A model generated the notes under the pieces. It saw only the letters and a list, made by a program, of their open reading frames with translations, did not search any database and was not told where the DNA came from. The position numbers and the translations under genes were made by a program. From an uncultured Lachnospiraceae bacterium (GTDB lineage Bacteria; Bacillota; Clostridia; Lachnospirales; Lachnospiraceae): a DNA stretch of 64,000 bases. Below, one piece after another: positions 25,718 through 33,573 of this stretch. The stretch is from contig CAJTXP010000010.1 in NCBI GenBank assembly GCA_910583615.1, forward strand, positions 49,062 through 113,061. The letters run 5' to 3'. Each line of letters starts with the position of its first letter. The stretch's first letter is position 1.

Positions 25718-25730
25718 TAAATCTCTCCTG

Positions 25731-26924
25731 TCATACCGAAAATTTCTGTTCTATATTTGTAATTCTCCATTGATCCGTATATTCCAATGTAAGTACATTG
25801 GTAAAGCGCTGTCCGTCATATCTGTATATTACCGTATAACTGCAGCTGTTTTCTGTTTCTTCTGTCAGTTCGATGGTATCAAAATCCACAAACACCATGT
25901 TTCTGACATAGAGCTTTTCTGGTAGATACCCCGGTTCATCCTGGAAATGGCGGGACGCCCATGCCACATCGTTCTTGTCATACAGCAGGACCCGATAATA
26001 AAAATCCCGGACCCACTCCGCCGCTTTTTTCTGACGTTCCAGGGCCTCAACCGTTACCAGAATGTTTCCTTCCGGCAGTCCCAGATCAAAATACGTCATG
26101 GCTGAAACAGCATCTCCCCTCTGCAGATACAAAAAGAAATTCGAAACCAGCTCTTCGGCATCCTCTTCTCCGCGGCTGGATATCAGATTATAATTGGGCG
26201 GAAGCACATCCTCTGACATTCTTTCCAGATCCATGATATTTTTCTCGTCGAACTCCTTACTGCAGATGCGAATATCCGGTTTATCTGCTTCATAATATGC
26301 CAGGGTACTGAAGGATAACACCTTCCAGTATCGTTTGTATCTCGCCAGAGAAAACCGCAGTTCCACAGAAGCCCCGTCCAGTTCCCCATACGCTATCATC
26401 TCACAGACGTCCCTGGCGCCCAGAATGGTGCTGATCTGATCCATCCTCTCATAGTATCTCCCGTCAGGCTCATCCGGTTCCAGGGAAGCAATCCCATAGA
26501 CCTTAAAAGTATGCCCTCTGACCAGTTCCTCCATACACCTGTCCAGCTGGACGGCATAATCGAACGCCAGCTTCGACACAGAAACCTGCCAGTAGGCGCC
26601 TCCTCTCTCATCCGAAGGCGGTATGAAATCAGTCCCTGAAAATTCTTCCACGCAGGACAGATACGCCCCCATGTCAAAATACTCCGCCAGATCGGAAACC
26701 GCACAGCAGCGAAGCGCACCATCCAGATTCTCATTCTGAATCTGATAGAGCAGATAGAAAAGCGTCTCCTCCGGATCCTCATATCCATCCACTGTACTCT
26801 CTTCTTCCCTCTCCATATAGGGACGTTCCGCCTCTTTTAAAGCAATTTTGTTTTCGTAGATCAGAATTCCGCCGATCAGGATAATCAATATAATAATGCC
26901 TGTATGATCAATGATTCTCTTCAT
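25731..26924 (-). CDS. Unknown membrane-anchored extracellular protein
   Basis: 397 aa. One N-terminal membrane helix (about 8-23, IIILIILIGGILIY) and then an acidic soluble region of about 370 residues with no motif I recognise. Two similar halves are possible: both contain an LFYLLYQIQNEN/FFLYLQRGDAV-type helix followed by beta-rich sequence, reminiscent of small NTF2-like domains, but this is only an impression. The ATG overlaps the Wzy stop by 4 bp, so it is co-translated with the polymerase. A role as polymerase partner on the outer face is inferred from place only. Confidence 0.7.
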   Translation of the reverse strand: MKRIIDHTGIIILIILIGGILIYENKIALKEAERPYMEREEESTVDGYEDPEETLFYLLYQIQNENLDGALRCCAVSDLAEYFDMGAYLSCVEEFSGTDFIPPSDERGGAYWQVSVSKLAFDYAVQLDRCMEELVRGHTFKVYGIASLEPDEPDGRYYERMDQISTILGARDVCEMIAYGELDGASVELRFSLARYKRYWKVLSFSTLAYYEADKPDIRICSKEFDEKNIMDLERMSEDVLPPNYNLISSRGEEDAEELVSNFFLYLQRGDAVSAMTYFDLGLPEGNILVTVEALERQKKAAEWVRDFYYRVLLYDKNDVAWASRHFQDEPGYLPEKLYVRNMVFVDFDTIELTEETENSCSYTVIYRYDGQRFTNVLTLEYTDQWRITNIEQKFSV

Positions 26925-28174
26925 GTTTTGTTCTTTCTCTTCTTCTTAAATCCAGCGCGCCCGACCGTTTCTTTCTGAAGATCGGCAAATGCCGCAAAGA
27001 TCAGAGGACTGTACGAAATACTGATCATATGCGGTTCAAACATTCCATGGATTCCGGCAAAAAGCAGGATCCACAGAAGCACCCACTTCTTCTGTTTTTT
27101 CGCCCTTGTTCCGATCCAGTTGAATAAAGCAAGAAAGATCGTCATCATCACCAGACCATATTGAATGCCGAACTGTAAAAAAACGCTGTCAATATAAAAG
27201 TATCTGCTGTTCCCTGTCAGGTATCCGCCGTTTCCGGCCAGTCGGATCCATGTTCCCCAAATCTGGAAACCGAAGATCTCCATCGCCTTTTTACCCAGAT
27301 ACAGCCGGTTTGAGATCACATCATTGAGCCATTCCAGAATCGGACGGTCCGGAGAATAAATGAACGTGAGCAACAGGATCAAAAATGCCAGGCAGACTGC
27401 CGAAATCGAAAGAAGCTGCGCCACGTACGGATGCATTCTGTATTCCGCCTGAAGCTTCAAGGCCTTCTTTCTCTGAAAGATACTGTATGCCATGGCCAGG
27501 GCAAGAAGCACCAGAGATATGCTGCTCAGTCTTGCCTCGCAGAAAATCCACAGGAAAATCCCTGCACAGACCGGTATCACGGTCTCCACGTAAGTAAATT
27601 TTTCATCACGCAGATACCAGTACCAGAGAATGAGATAATAAATATGTGCTGCAAACCTGGTCGGATACGTAAACCCGAACGCCATCCGCAGATTGCGTCC
27701 CGGTGGCCGGTACACAAGGTTTTCAATCCATCCGATCTGCGAAGCAGCCACCACAAAAAACACCACCGTGGCCGCCACCATAACATACGCTTTAACGATC
27801 TTCTTAAAAGAAATCTCTCTTGCACCGAGCATGAATAAAGTCACGGTAAGAATATCTGCAAAATGGTTGACCTTCACGGCATGAGATGCACACGCATAGA
27901 TGACCACTGCCGCCAACAGTTCTTTCCAGTTATAATTTTCACTGAACGCATACCGGATCACCACAAGAACCAGCAATACCTGCTGCGGCTCTATGATAAA
28001 TTTCATAATCAGAAAATGAACAGCCGGCACCGCTTCTCCGATATTTTCCCACGCCACGTCCAGACAGACCATCGTCAATATAGAATAGAGAGTCAGAAGT
28101 ATGAGCATAAAGAAATACATGCCCTCAGATACTCTGGAAATCTCAGCTCTTATCTTATACCACCTACCATGCAT
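26921..28174 (-). CDS. Wzy-like O-antigen/EPS polymerase
   Basis: 417 aa, about 11 membrane helices. It has the large extracellular loops expected of Wzy: one around NLVYRPPGRNLRMAFGFTYPTRF and one near RLAGNGGYLTGNSRYFYIDS, whose position and DS ending resemble those of Wzy/WaaL proteins. AAGGAGC precedes the ATG, and a strong promoter lies 56 bp upstream. It is the first gene of the left locus transcript and the main polymerase candidate there. Confidence 0.78.
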   Translation of the reverse strand: MHGRWYKIRAEISRVSEGMYFFMLILLTLYSILTMVCLDVAWENIGEAVPAVHFLIMKFIIEPQQVLLVLVVIRYAFSENYNWKELLAAVVIYACASHAVKVNHFADILTVTLFMLGAREISFKKIVKAYVMVAATVVFFVVAASQIGWIENLVYRPPGRNLRMAFGFTYPTRFAAHIYYLILWYWYLRDEKFTYVETVIPVCAGIFLWIFCEARLSSISLVLLALAMAYSIFQRKKALKLQAEYRMHPYVAQLLSISAVCLAFLILLLTFIYSPDRPILEWLNDVISNRLYLGKKAMEIFGFQIWGTWIRLAGNGGYLTGNSRYFYIDSVFLQFGIQYGLVMMTIFLALFNWIGTRAKKQKKWVLLWILLFAGIHGMFEPHMISISYSPLIFAAFADLQKETVGRAGFKKKRKNKT

Positions 28175-28229
28175 CGTATCTGCCGCTCCTTTGCCATCCT
28201 GCCTGAAAAACTGTCAATAATTCTATGAC

Positions 28230-28258
28230 AGTATAGCATACAAAACAGAAAATTCCAA
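28230..28258 (-). promoter_or_regulatory. Predicted sigma-A promoter of the left polysaccharide operon
   Basis: Minus strand: TTGGAA (28253-28258), 17-nt spacer, TATACT (28230-28235). It lies between the stop of the 770-aa repeat protein and the wzy start and would head transcription towards the left. Confidence 0.65.
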
Positions 28259-28270
28259 GTCCGTATGAAC

Positions 28271-30583
28271 TCAGTCCATATGAAGATATCCGTCCGGATC
28301 CGCATACCCATAGCCTTCTACCACCGTATCCACTGCCATCTGTCCATTACCATAGAAATAAAACGAGTTTCCGCCCGTCTCTATATATCCTTTCCGGAAT
28401 TTTTTGTTCCTTACAAAAAACCAGTGTCCGTTTTTCCATATCCAGCCAGGTTCTGCAGGTTTAACGATCTCCTTGATGCTGCCACTATGCTGAATCACAT
28501 ACAGTTCACCGGTATCTTCCCGTATCACATCCTCATCATACATTACCCCTTCTTCATCAAAATAATACCGCTTACCATTTATCGTCTGCAGTCCTGTCAC
28601 CAGCCTGCCGTCTGCCCCGGCATAGTAATAGACATCTTCGTCCATACACCATGCGCCAAAGACCATCTTGCCGCTCTCATCCACAAAGTAGCTGTCCATG
28701 CTTACAGAATCCACGATTCTGGCCTGGCGGGCCAGATTCCCATCCTCGTAAAAATAATAACTGTCATTTTCAATCTTCTGAATTCCAGTCAAAAACAGAC
28801 CGTCTCTCCTGTAATAAACCTGGCCTGCCATCTCGTTCCAGCCGTCCGCCATCAAAACTTCTTCTCTGTTGGACGCACCATCTTCTTCAAAATGATACCG
28901 CTTCCCATCAATCAGGCAATCCTCTGTTACCGCACTGCCATCTTTAAAAAAGTACCAGGACGACTGGATGTTTTTCCATCCGTCTTCGTATCTTTGTCCA
29001 TCGGAAGCATAATAATGCCGGTCTCCAGTTTCATCTGTTTTCCACTGCCCGGTAACTGCCGCTCCCTGCTCTCCAAAATAGTAATTATCAAAGAAACTGT
29101 TACATACCATTTTACCATATTCATCAAAATGATAAGTTTTTCCATCTATGATCTGTGTTGTGTCTTTTAATATCACATTATTTTCTATATAATACCGGTT
29201 TCCCCTGTCATCTTCCTGCCACCCCTGTGTTTCCAGAGTTTCTTTCCAGATCCCGTCCTTTCCGAACAGTTCATGACGCCCTTCGATGGTTACCACCCCG
29301 GTTGCCATCCTGCAGGAATCGTCAAAATAACAGCGGCCTGCATCTGTCTCTATCCATTCGTCAGCCGCCAAAACACCGTCAGGATCTGCGTACATCCAAT
29401 AAAACCAGCCATCGTCAAGCCCTTTGATCCATCCTGTTTCCAACACGCCTTCTCTGTCAAAAGAGTAACAGTTCCCGTCAATCGTCCGCACGGTATCCGA
29501 TGTTTTTTTTCCGGTCTTCGGATCAAAATAATACATCCTGTCTGCTACTTTTTTCCATCCGGTCGCTGCACGCCCCTGATCCACATAATACATATCCTCT
29601 ACCCAGCCATTCTGCGAACAAACAGAACAGTCTCCATTCGGACCGGCTGTATAGAGAACCCCGTCCACATAGACTGCTCCATTCACCAGAAGCATTCCAT
29701 CCAGATCAAAATAATACAGCTCCTCTCCGATCGTCTGCAGGCCTGAATACATCGCGCCGCTGCGGTCATAGCCGAACCAGTTTAAATCCTCATCCTGATA
29801 CCAGCCGGTTACCATAACGCCATCATAAGCAAGCCTGTACCTGCTCCACCCTTTATCTTCTGTATATAATACAATCTCTGTATTTTTAAGCATCTTCCCG
29901 TCATCATCAAAATAATACCAGTGTTTATCCACATGCTTCCAACAGTTTCTAAGTACTCTGCCGGACTTCACATAATACCGGCTTCTGTCCGATGCATTCT
30001 TCCATCCGTCCCGCTTAAGATCGATTTCAGCTGCCAGCTTCCCATCTGCACCAAAATAATACTCGCAGGTTCCTTCCACATTTCTGAAAATAAAATCTCT
30101 CTGCATCTCCCCCCGAGACCCAAAATAATAAGCCGCACCATCCACCTGCTGCATACCCTTCGCCGCTCTGCCATCCTCCTGATAATAATATCTGTCACTG
30201 AATGACAGCGGCCGGTACCATCCGGTCACCATCCGCCCATTCGGGTCAAAACAATACCAGTTTGTGTCTTCCTCGCCGTCGATCCCGATTTTCAACTGAT
30301 AACTCCCATCCTCATATCGGTAGCCTTCACTGTCAAAATAATACCAGCAGCCCTCTATTTTCTTCCAGCTTCGCAGCACCCGTTTCCCGTTTTCCACATA
30401 ATACCAGCGTCCGCCCTCCTCATGCCAGCCATGATTATCAACCTGTTCTGCCCTTTCAATCTTCTGGGCAGACAAAACATCAGGCTCTGATGCATACACC
30501 GGCACAACGCTGACCATATTTGCAGTTATCAAAGCCGCTGCCAGTGCTGTTTTTATCTTTTTCCTCTTTTCATAACCTGTCAT
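28271..30583 (-). CDS. Secreted choline-binding-repeat protein without a catalytic domain (770 aa)
   Basis: A signal peptide (KTALAAALITANMVSVVPVYA, cut after ASE or nearby) is followed by repeats through the whole chain. Units of about 20-25 aa follow the pattern GWxxxxGxWYYxxxxGxxxxG, for example GWHEEGGRWYYVENGKRV, with the aromatic pairs that make choline sites in CW_binding/choline-binding modules. Many units are irregular and joined by longer spacers. No hydrolase or adhesin domain is recognised. It ends at a YGYADPDGYLHMD module that recurs in the 1388-aa protein. AGGGGG precedes the ATG. It would attach to phosphocholine on the wall polymer; function beyond that is unknown. Confidence 0.85.
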   Translation of the reverse strand: MTGYEKRKKIKTALAAALITANMVSVVPVYASEPDVLSAQKIERAEQVDNHGWHEEGGRWYYVENGKRVLRSWKKIEGCWYYFDSEGYRYEDGSYQLKIGIDGEEDTNWYCFDPNGRMVTGWYRPLSFSDRYYYQEDGRAAKGMQQVDGAAYYFGSRGEMQRDFIFRNVEGTCEYYFGADGKLAAEIDLKRDGWKNASDRSRYYVKSGRVLRNCWKHVDKHWYYFDDDGKMLKNTEIVLYTEDKGWSRYRLAYDGVMVTGWYQDEDLNWFGYDRSGAMYSGLQTIGEELYYFDLDGMLLVNGAVYVDGVLYTAGPNGDCSVCSQNGWVEDMYYVDQGRAATGWKKVADRMYYFDPKTGKKTSDTVRTIDGNCYSFDREGVLETGWIKGLDDGWFYWMYADPDGVLAADEWIETDAGRCYFDDSCRMATGVVTIEGRHELFGKDGIWKETLETQGWQEDDRGNRYYIENNVILKDTTQIIDGKTYHFDEYGKMVCNSFFDNYYFGEQGAAVTGQWKTDETGDRHYYASDGQRYEDGWKNIQSSWYFFKDGSAVTEDCLIDGKRYHFEEDGASNREEVLMADGWNEMAGQVYYRRDGLFLTGIQKIENDSYYFYEDGNLARQARIVDSVSMDSYFVDESGKMVFGAWCMDEDVYYYAGADGRLVTGLQTINGKRYYFDEEGVMYDEDVIREDTGELYVIQHSGSIKEIVKPAEPGWIWKNGHWFFVRNKKFRKGYIETGGNSFYFYGNGQMAVDTVVEGYGYADPDGYLHMD

Positions 30584-30610
30584 ACAGTTCCCCCTGAATA
30601 TAATGAACTA

Positions 30611-30631
30611 CCCCGCCGCAAAGCGGCGGGG
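30611..30631. terminator. Hairpin after the GH25 lysozyme gene
   Basis: Perfect 9-bp GC stem CCCCGCCGC/GCGGCGGGG with an AAA loop on the plus strand (TTT on the minus). It sits 14 bp after the GH25 stop and 28 bp before the next minus-strand start. There is no run of U after the stem, so it may be a weak terminator or a processing/attenuation hairpin between co-transcribed genes. Confidence 0.45.
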
Positions 30632-30644
30632 AATATAGGTTCCT

Positions 30645-33380
30645 CTAATACTTTTTGTAACTTACATTCAGATCCACATTGCCGGATATGCCTTTCACAC
30701 TGCCTTTGTCGCTATACTGCCACATAACGACATTTCCTTCACCTTTATATCCATGGCCTCTGTCCAGATCACGCCATCTTGCAACCCAGACATCAACATC
30801 TTCCAGCAGATCATCTTCCAGCTTGTTGTTCAGGTCATTATATCCTGCATACAATGCAAATTCATACCCTGCATCTTCTATCTCTTTCTTGAACGCCAGT
30901 ATAATCTCTGTACGTCTGGAATTGCTGATAGAACTTGACATGATTCCATCTTTTTCCTCCACATCCAACACGATCGGATAATCCAGTTCTCTGCCATTTA
31001 ACGCCTTAATGACAGCCTCTGCTTCTTTCCTCGCCTGAGTTCTTGATGTGGCATAACAATACCGGTAGGCGCCAACCTTAAGTCCGGCATCCCGTGCGCC
31101 GTCATAGTATTCCTTAAATCTGTCATCACGCTTCATATCGGATATCGTCCCTGATACTACCCGCAGCATTGCAAAGTCAATATTATCACCTGCCACCTTC
31201 TTCCAGTCGATCGTTCCCTGGTGGCTGGACACGTCAATCCCGTATGCGCGGATCTTCGTCTTGATAATGCCTTCCCACTCTCCATTCTCGTTGAATGCAT
31301 TATTCTTTCCATCGATCATGGTATCGGAAGTTGCCATGGTGCCGTTGCTCTTCAGGTAATACCAGATATCGCCGTCCTGAAGCCATCCAGTGCGCATGGA
31401 ACCGTCTTCATTAAAGTAATAGAACTTTCCTGCAATAGGCTGCCAGCCGGTCTTCATGACTCCATTAGAATTCATGTAATACTTTTTATTTTTAACTGTC
31501 ACCCAGCCGGTCTGCATCACTCCGCTGGAATTCAGATAATAATACTTGTCATTGATCTCCAGCCAACCGGTCTGCATCGCTCCGTTATCCGGATCCAGAT
31601 AGTAATACTTGCTGTTGATCTTCTGCCAGCCAGTCTTCATCGCTCCGTTTTTAGGATTCAGATAATACCATTTGTTCTTGATTTTCTGCCAGCCGGTCTT
31701 CATGACTCCGTTGCCGGGATTCAGGTAATACCATGTCTCATCCAGTTCCAGCCATCCGGTTCGCATGGATCCGCCAGGATTCAGATAGTACCATTTCTTA
31801 TTCAGCTCTTTCCAACCGGTAGCCATCATCCCGTCTTTTTCCAGATAATACCACTTGTTTTTAATCTTCTGCCAGCCGGTCTGCCTGACGCCGCTTGAAT
31901 TAAAATAGTACCATTTACCGGCGATCTCCACCCAGCCGGTCTGCATCGCTCCATTGGAATCCATATAGTACCATTTATTTTTAATCTTCTGCCAGCTGGT
32001 CAATGCACCTTTCTTAAAGTCAATATAATACCAGGTACCGGACACCTGCTGCCAGCCGGTCCGCAGCACTCCGCTTGCATTAAAATAAAAATTATGTCCT
32101 TCTGCCTGAGCCAGTCCCGTCTGCATCACACCGTTCTGATCCAGATAATACCATTTCCCATTCAGTTCCAGCCATCCGCTTCGTCTTGAGCCGCCGGCAT
32201 TCAGATAATACCAGTTCCCGCCGTACTGAAGCCATCCGGTCTGCATCACACCGCTGTCGTTCATATAGTAATGCTTCCCGTCAATCTCCTGCCAGCCAGT
32301 CATCATTTCGCTCTGCGCATTATAATAATACCATCTATTGCCAACCTGCTTCCAGCCGGTCACCCACTCTTCACTGGATACTGACACAAGGCATTCAGCC
32401 GCAGGTCCGCCTACAGTCGTCGCTTTGATCACAGCCGTTCCGGCAGCCCGGGCAGTCACCTTCCCGGCGCTGTCTACTGCTGCCACGCTTTCATTACTGC
32501 TGCTCCAGATAACCGTCCGGTCTTCGGTCGTGTCCTCCGGTCCCACCACTGCATGCAGATCTGTAACCTGGTTTCTCTTCATGGACAGGCTGGTCTGATC
32601 CAGACGCACAGAATCAACCGGAATCATAACCCGGATCTTGCAGACGGCTTTTTTCCCGCCTGCCTCAACTTCTATCTCCGATTCTCCAATACTGACAGGA
32701 GTTACAATCACCTGCCCCTGTATCTCACTCTTCTCATAGGTGACGATCCTTCTGTCCAGATTAGACCAGGAAAAAGCAACCTCTGTACCAATTGGATTCC
32801 CGTCCTTCCCATATGCAGTCGCATTCAGTTTTACCGGGCCGCCGCGAAGCGGCAGATCCAGAGACGAGGGATCCAGTGTAACCTGAACGATCTCCTGTTC
32901 CATAAGAACCTCTGCATTACCTTCTTCTATGACTGCATCTTCCTGCGGTTCGGTAACAGGTTCTGTATTCGCTTCCGGATCAGCAGAATCCGTCTTCGGA
33001 TCCGGATCGGCGTCTTCAACATCAGGAACAATATCCCCATCAATATTCGCATCCTCATCCGTTTTTTCTTCGGAGTTCGTTTTCTGGTCTCCTGTTACTG
33101 CATCTTCCTGCTGAGTTTCTCCCGGCGCCGTATCATCGGTCTCCTCTTCCGTCGGCAGCTGTTCTTCACCCGCCGGCACAGATCCGCTTTCTTCTGCCGG
33201 CTGCTGCCAGGATTCATCTGTTCCCTGCTGATCCAGCCCCTCAACAGCCTCCTCTTCCACATCCGTCTGGTTCTGAATACCGGAATCCGGTTCCGCCGCA
33301 TAAGACTGCAGCGGACTTCCAGTCAGCAGTACGCCTGCCAGTACCAGCGACAGACATCGAATCACCATTCTCTGTTTCAT
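30645..33380 (-). CDS. Secreted GH25 muramidase with Ig-like and choline-binding repeats
   Basis: 911 aa. Signal peptide (CLSLVLAGVLLTGSPLQSYA); an acidic low-complexity linker rich in D, E, T, Q (about 28-160); a bacterial Ig-like (BIG2) region with QVTLDPSSLDLPLRGG and VRLDQTSLSMKRNQ; about 17 choline-binding units; and a C-terminal GH25 domain from about residue 705 (YGIDVSSHQGTIDWKKV, AYRYCYA, YPIVLDVEEKDG, MWQYSD, VDLNVSY). GH25 enzymes cut the MurNAc-GlcNAc bond. The Asp of GIDVSSHQ and Glu of LDVEE are in place, so it should be active. Likely role: wall remodelling by an enzyme docked on phosphocholine. AAAGGAG before the ATG and its own strong promoter. Confidence 0.93.
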   Translation of the reverse strand: MKQRMVIRCLSLVLAGVLLTGSPLQSYAAEPDSGIQNQTDVEEEAVEGLDQQGTDESWQQPAEESGSVPAGEEQLPTEEETDDTAPGETQQEDAVTGDQKTNSEEKTDEDANIDGDIVPDVEDADPDPKTDSADPEANTEPVTEPQEDAVIEEGNAEVLMEQEIVQVTLDPSSLDLPLRGGPVKLNATAYGKDGNPIGTEVAFSWSNLDRRIVTYEKSEIQGQVIVTPVSIGESEIEVEAGGKKAVCKIRVMIPVDSVRLDQTSLSMKRNQVTDLHAVVGPEDTTEDRTVIWSSSNESVAAVDSAGKVTARAAGTAVIKATTVGGPAAECLVSVSSEEWVTGWKQVGNRWYYYNAQSEMMTGWQEIDGKHYYMNDSGVMQTGWLQYGGNWYYLNAGGSRRSGWLELNGKWYYLDQNGVMQTGLAQAEGHNFYFNASGVLRTGWQQVSGTWYYIDFKKGALTSWQKIKNKWYYMDSNGAMQTGWVEIAGKWYYFNSSGVRQTGWQKIKNKWYYLEKDGMMATGWKELNKKWYYLNPGGSMRTGWLELDETWYYLNPGNGVMKTGWQKIKNKWYYLNPKNGAMKTGWQKINSKYYYLDPDNGAMQTGWLEINDKYYYLNSSGVMQTGWVTVKNKKYYMNSNGVMKTGWQPIAGKFYYFNEDGSMRTGWLQDGDIWYYLKSNGTMATSDTMIDGKNNAFNENGEWEGIIKTKIRAYGIDVSSHQGTIDWKKVAGDNIDFAMLRVVSGTISDMKRDDRFKEYYDGARDAGLKVGAYRYCYATSRTQARKEAEAVIKALNGRELDYPIVLDVEEKDGIMSSSISNSRRTEIILAFKKEIEDAGYEFALYAGYNDLNNKLEDDLLEDVDVWVARWRDLDRGHGYKGEGNVVMWQYSDKGSVKGISGNVDLNVSYKKY
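31272..32358 (-). repeat. Choline-binding repeat array of the GH25 protein
   Basis: About 17 tandem units of 20-21 codons following GW-x4-G-x-WYY-x4-G-x-M-x-T. The unit GWQKIKNKWYY occurs several times almost unchanged, which points to recent duplication or gene conversion. Confidence 0.85.
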
Positions 33381-33420
33381 ATGTACTCCTTTACCAAAAA
33401 ATTATTTTATGTTGTTTTAA

Positions 33421-33449
33421 ATTATATCGAATCCCTGTCCGGATTTCAA
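33421..33449 (-). promoter_or_regulatory. Predicted promoter of the GH25 lysozyme gene
   Basis: Minus strand: TTGAAA (33444-33449), 17-nt spacer, TATAAT (33421-33426), 41 bp before the start codon. Near-consensus. It is divergent from the promoter of the Pce-like gene. Confidence 0.72.
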
Positions 33450-33511
33450 CATACGGATTCCTTAATTTTTCTTAATCTTCTGTTTTCGGAAGCAAAATAC
33501 CCGTTTTTCTC

Positions 33512-33539
33512 TTGTCTATTTGTAAAAAACTGCTATAAT
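33512..33539 (+). promoter_or_regulatory. Predicted promoter of the Pce-like gene
   Basis: TTGTCT (33512-33517), 16-nt spacer, perfect TATAAT (33534-33539), followed 35 bp later by the start codon with GAGGAGG. Confidence 0.65.
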
Positions 33540-33573
33540 ATTGCAATATTATACGAATCTGAGGAGGAATTCC

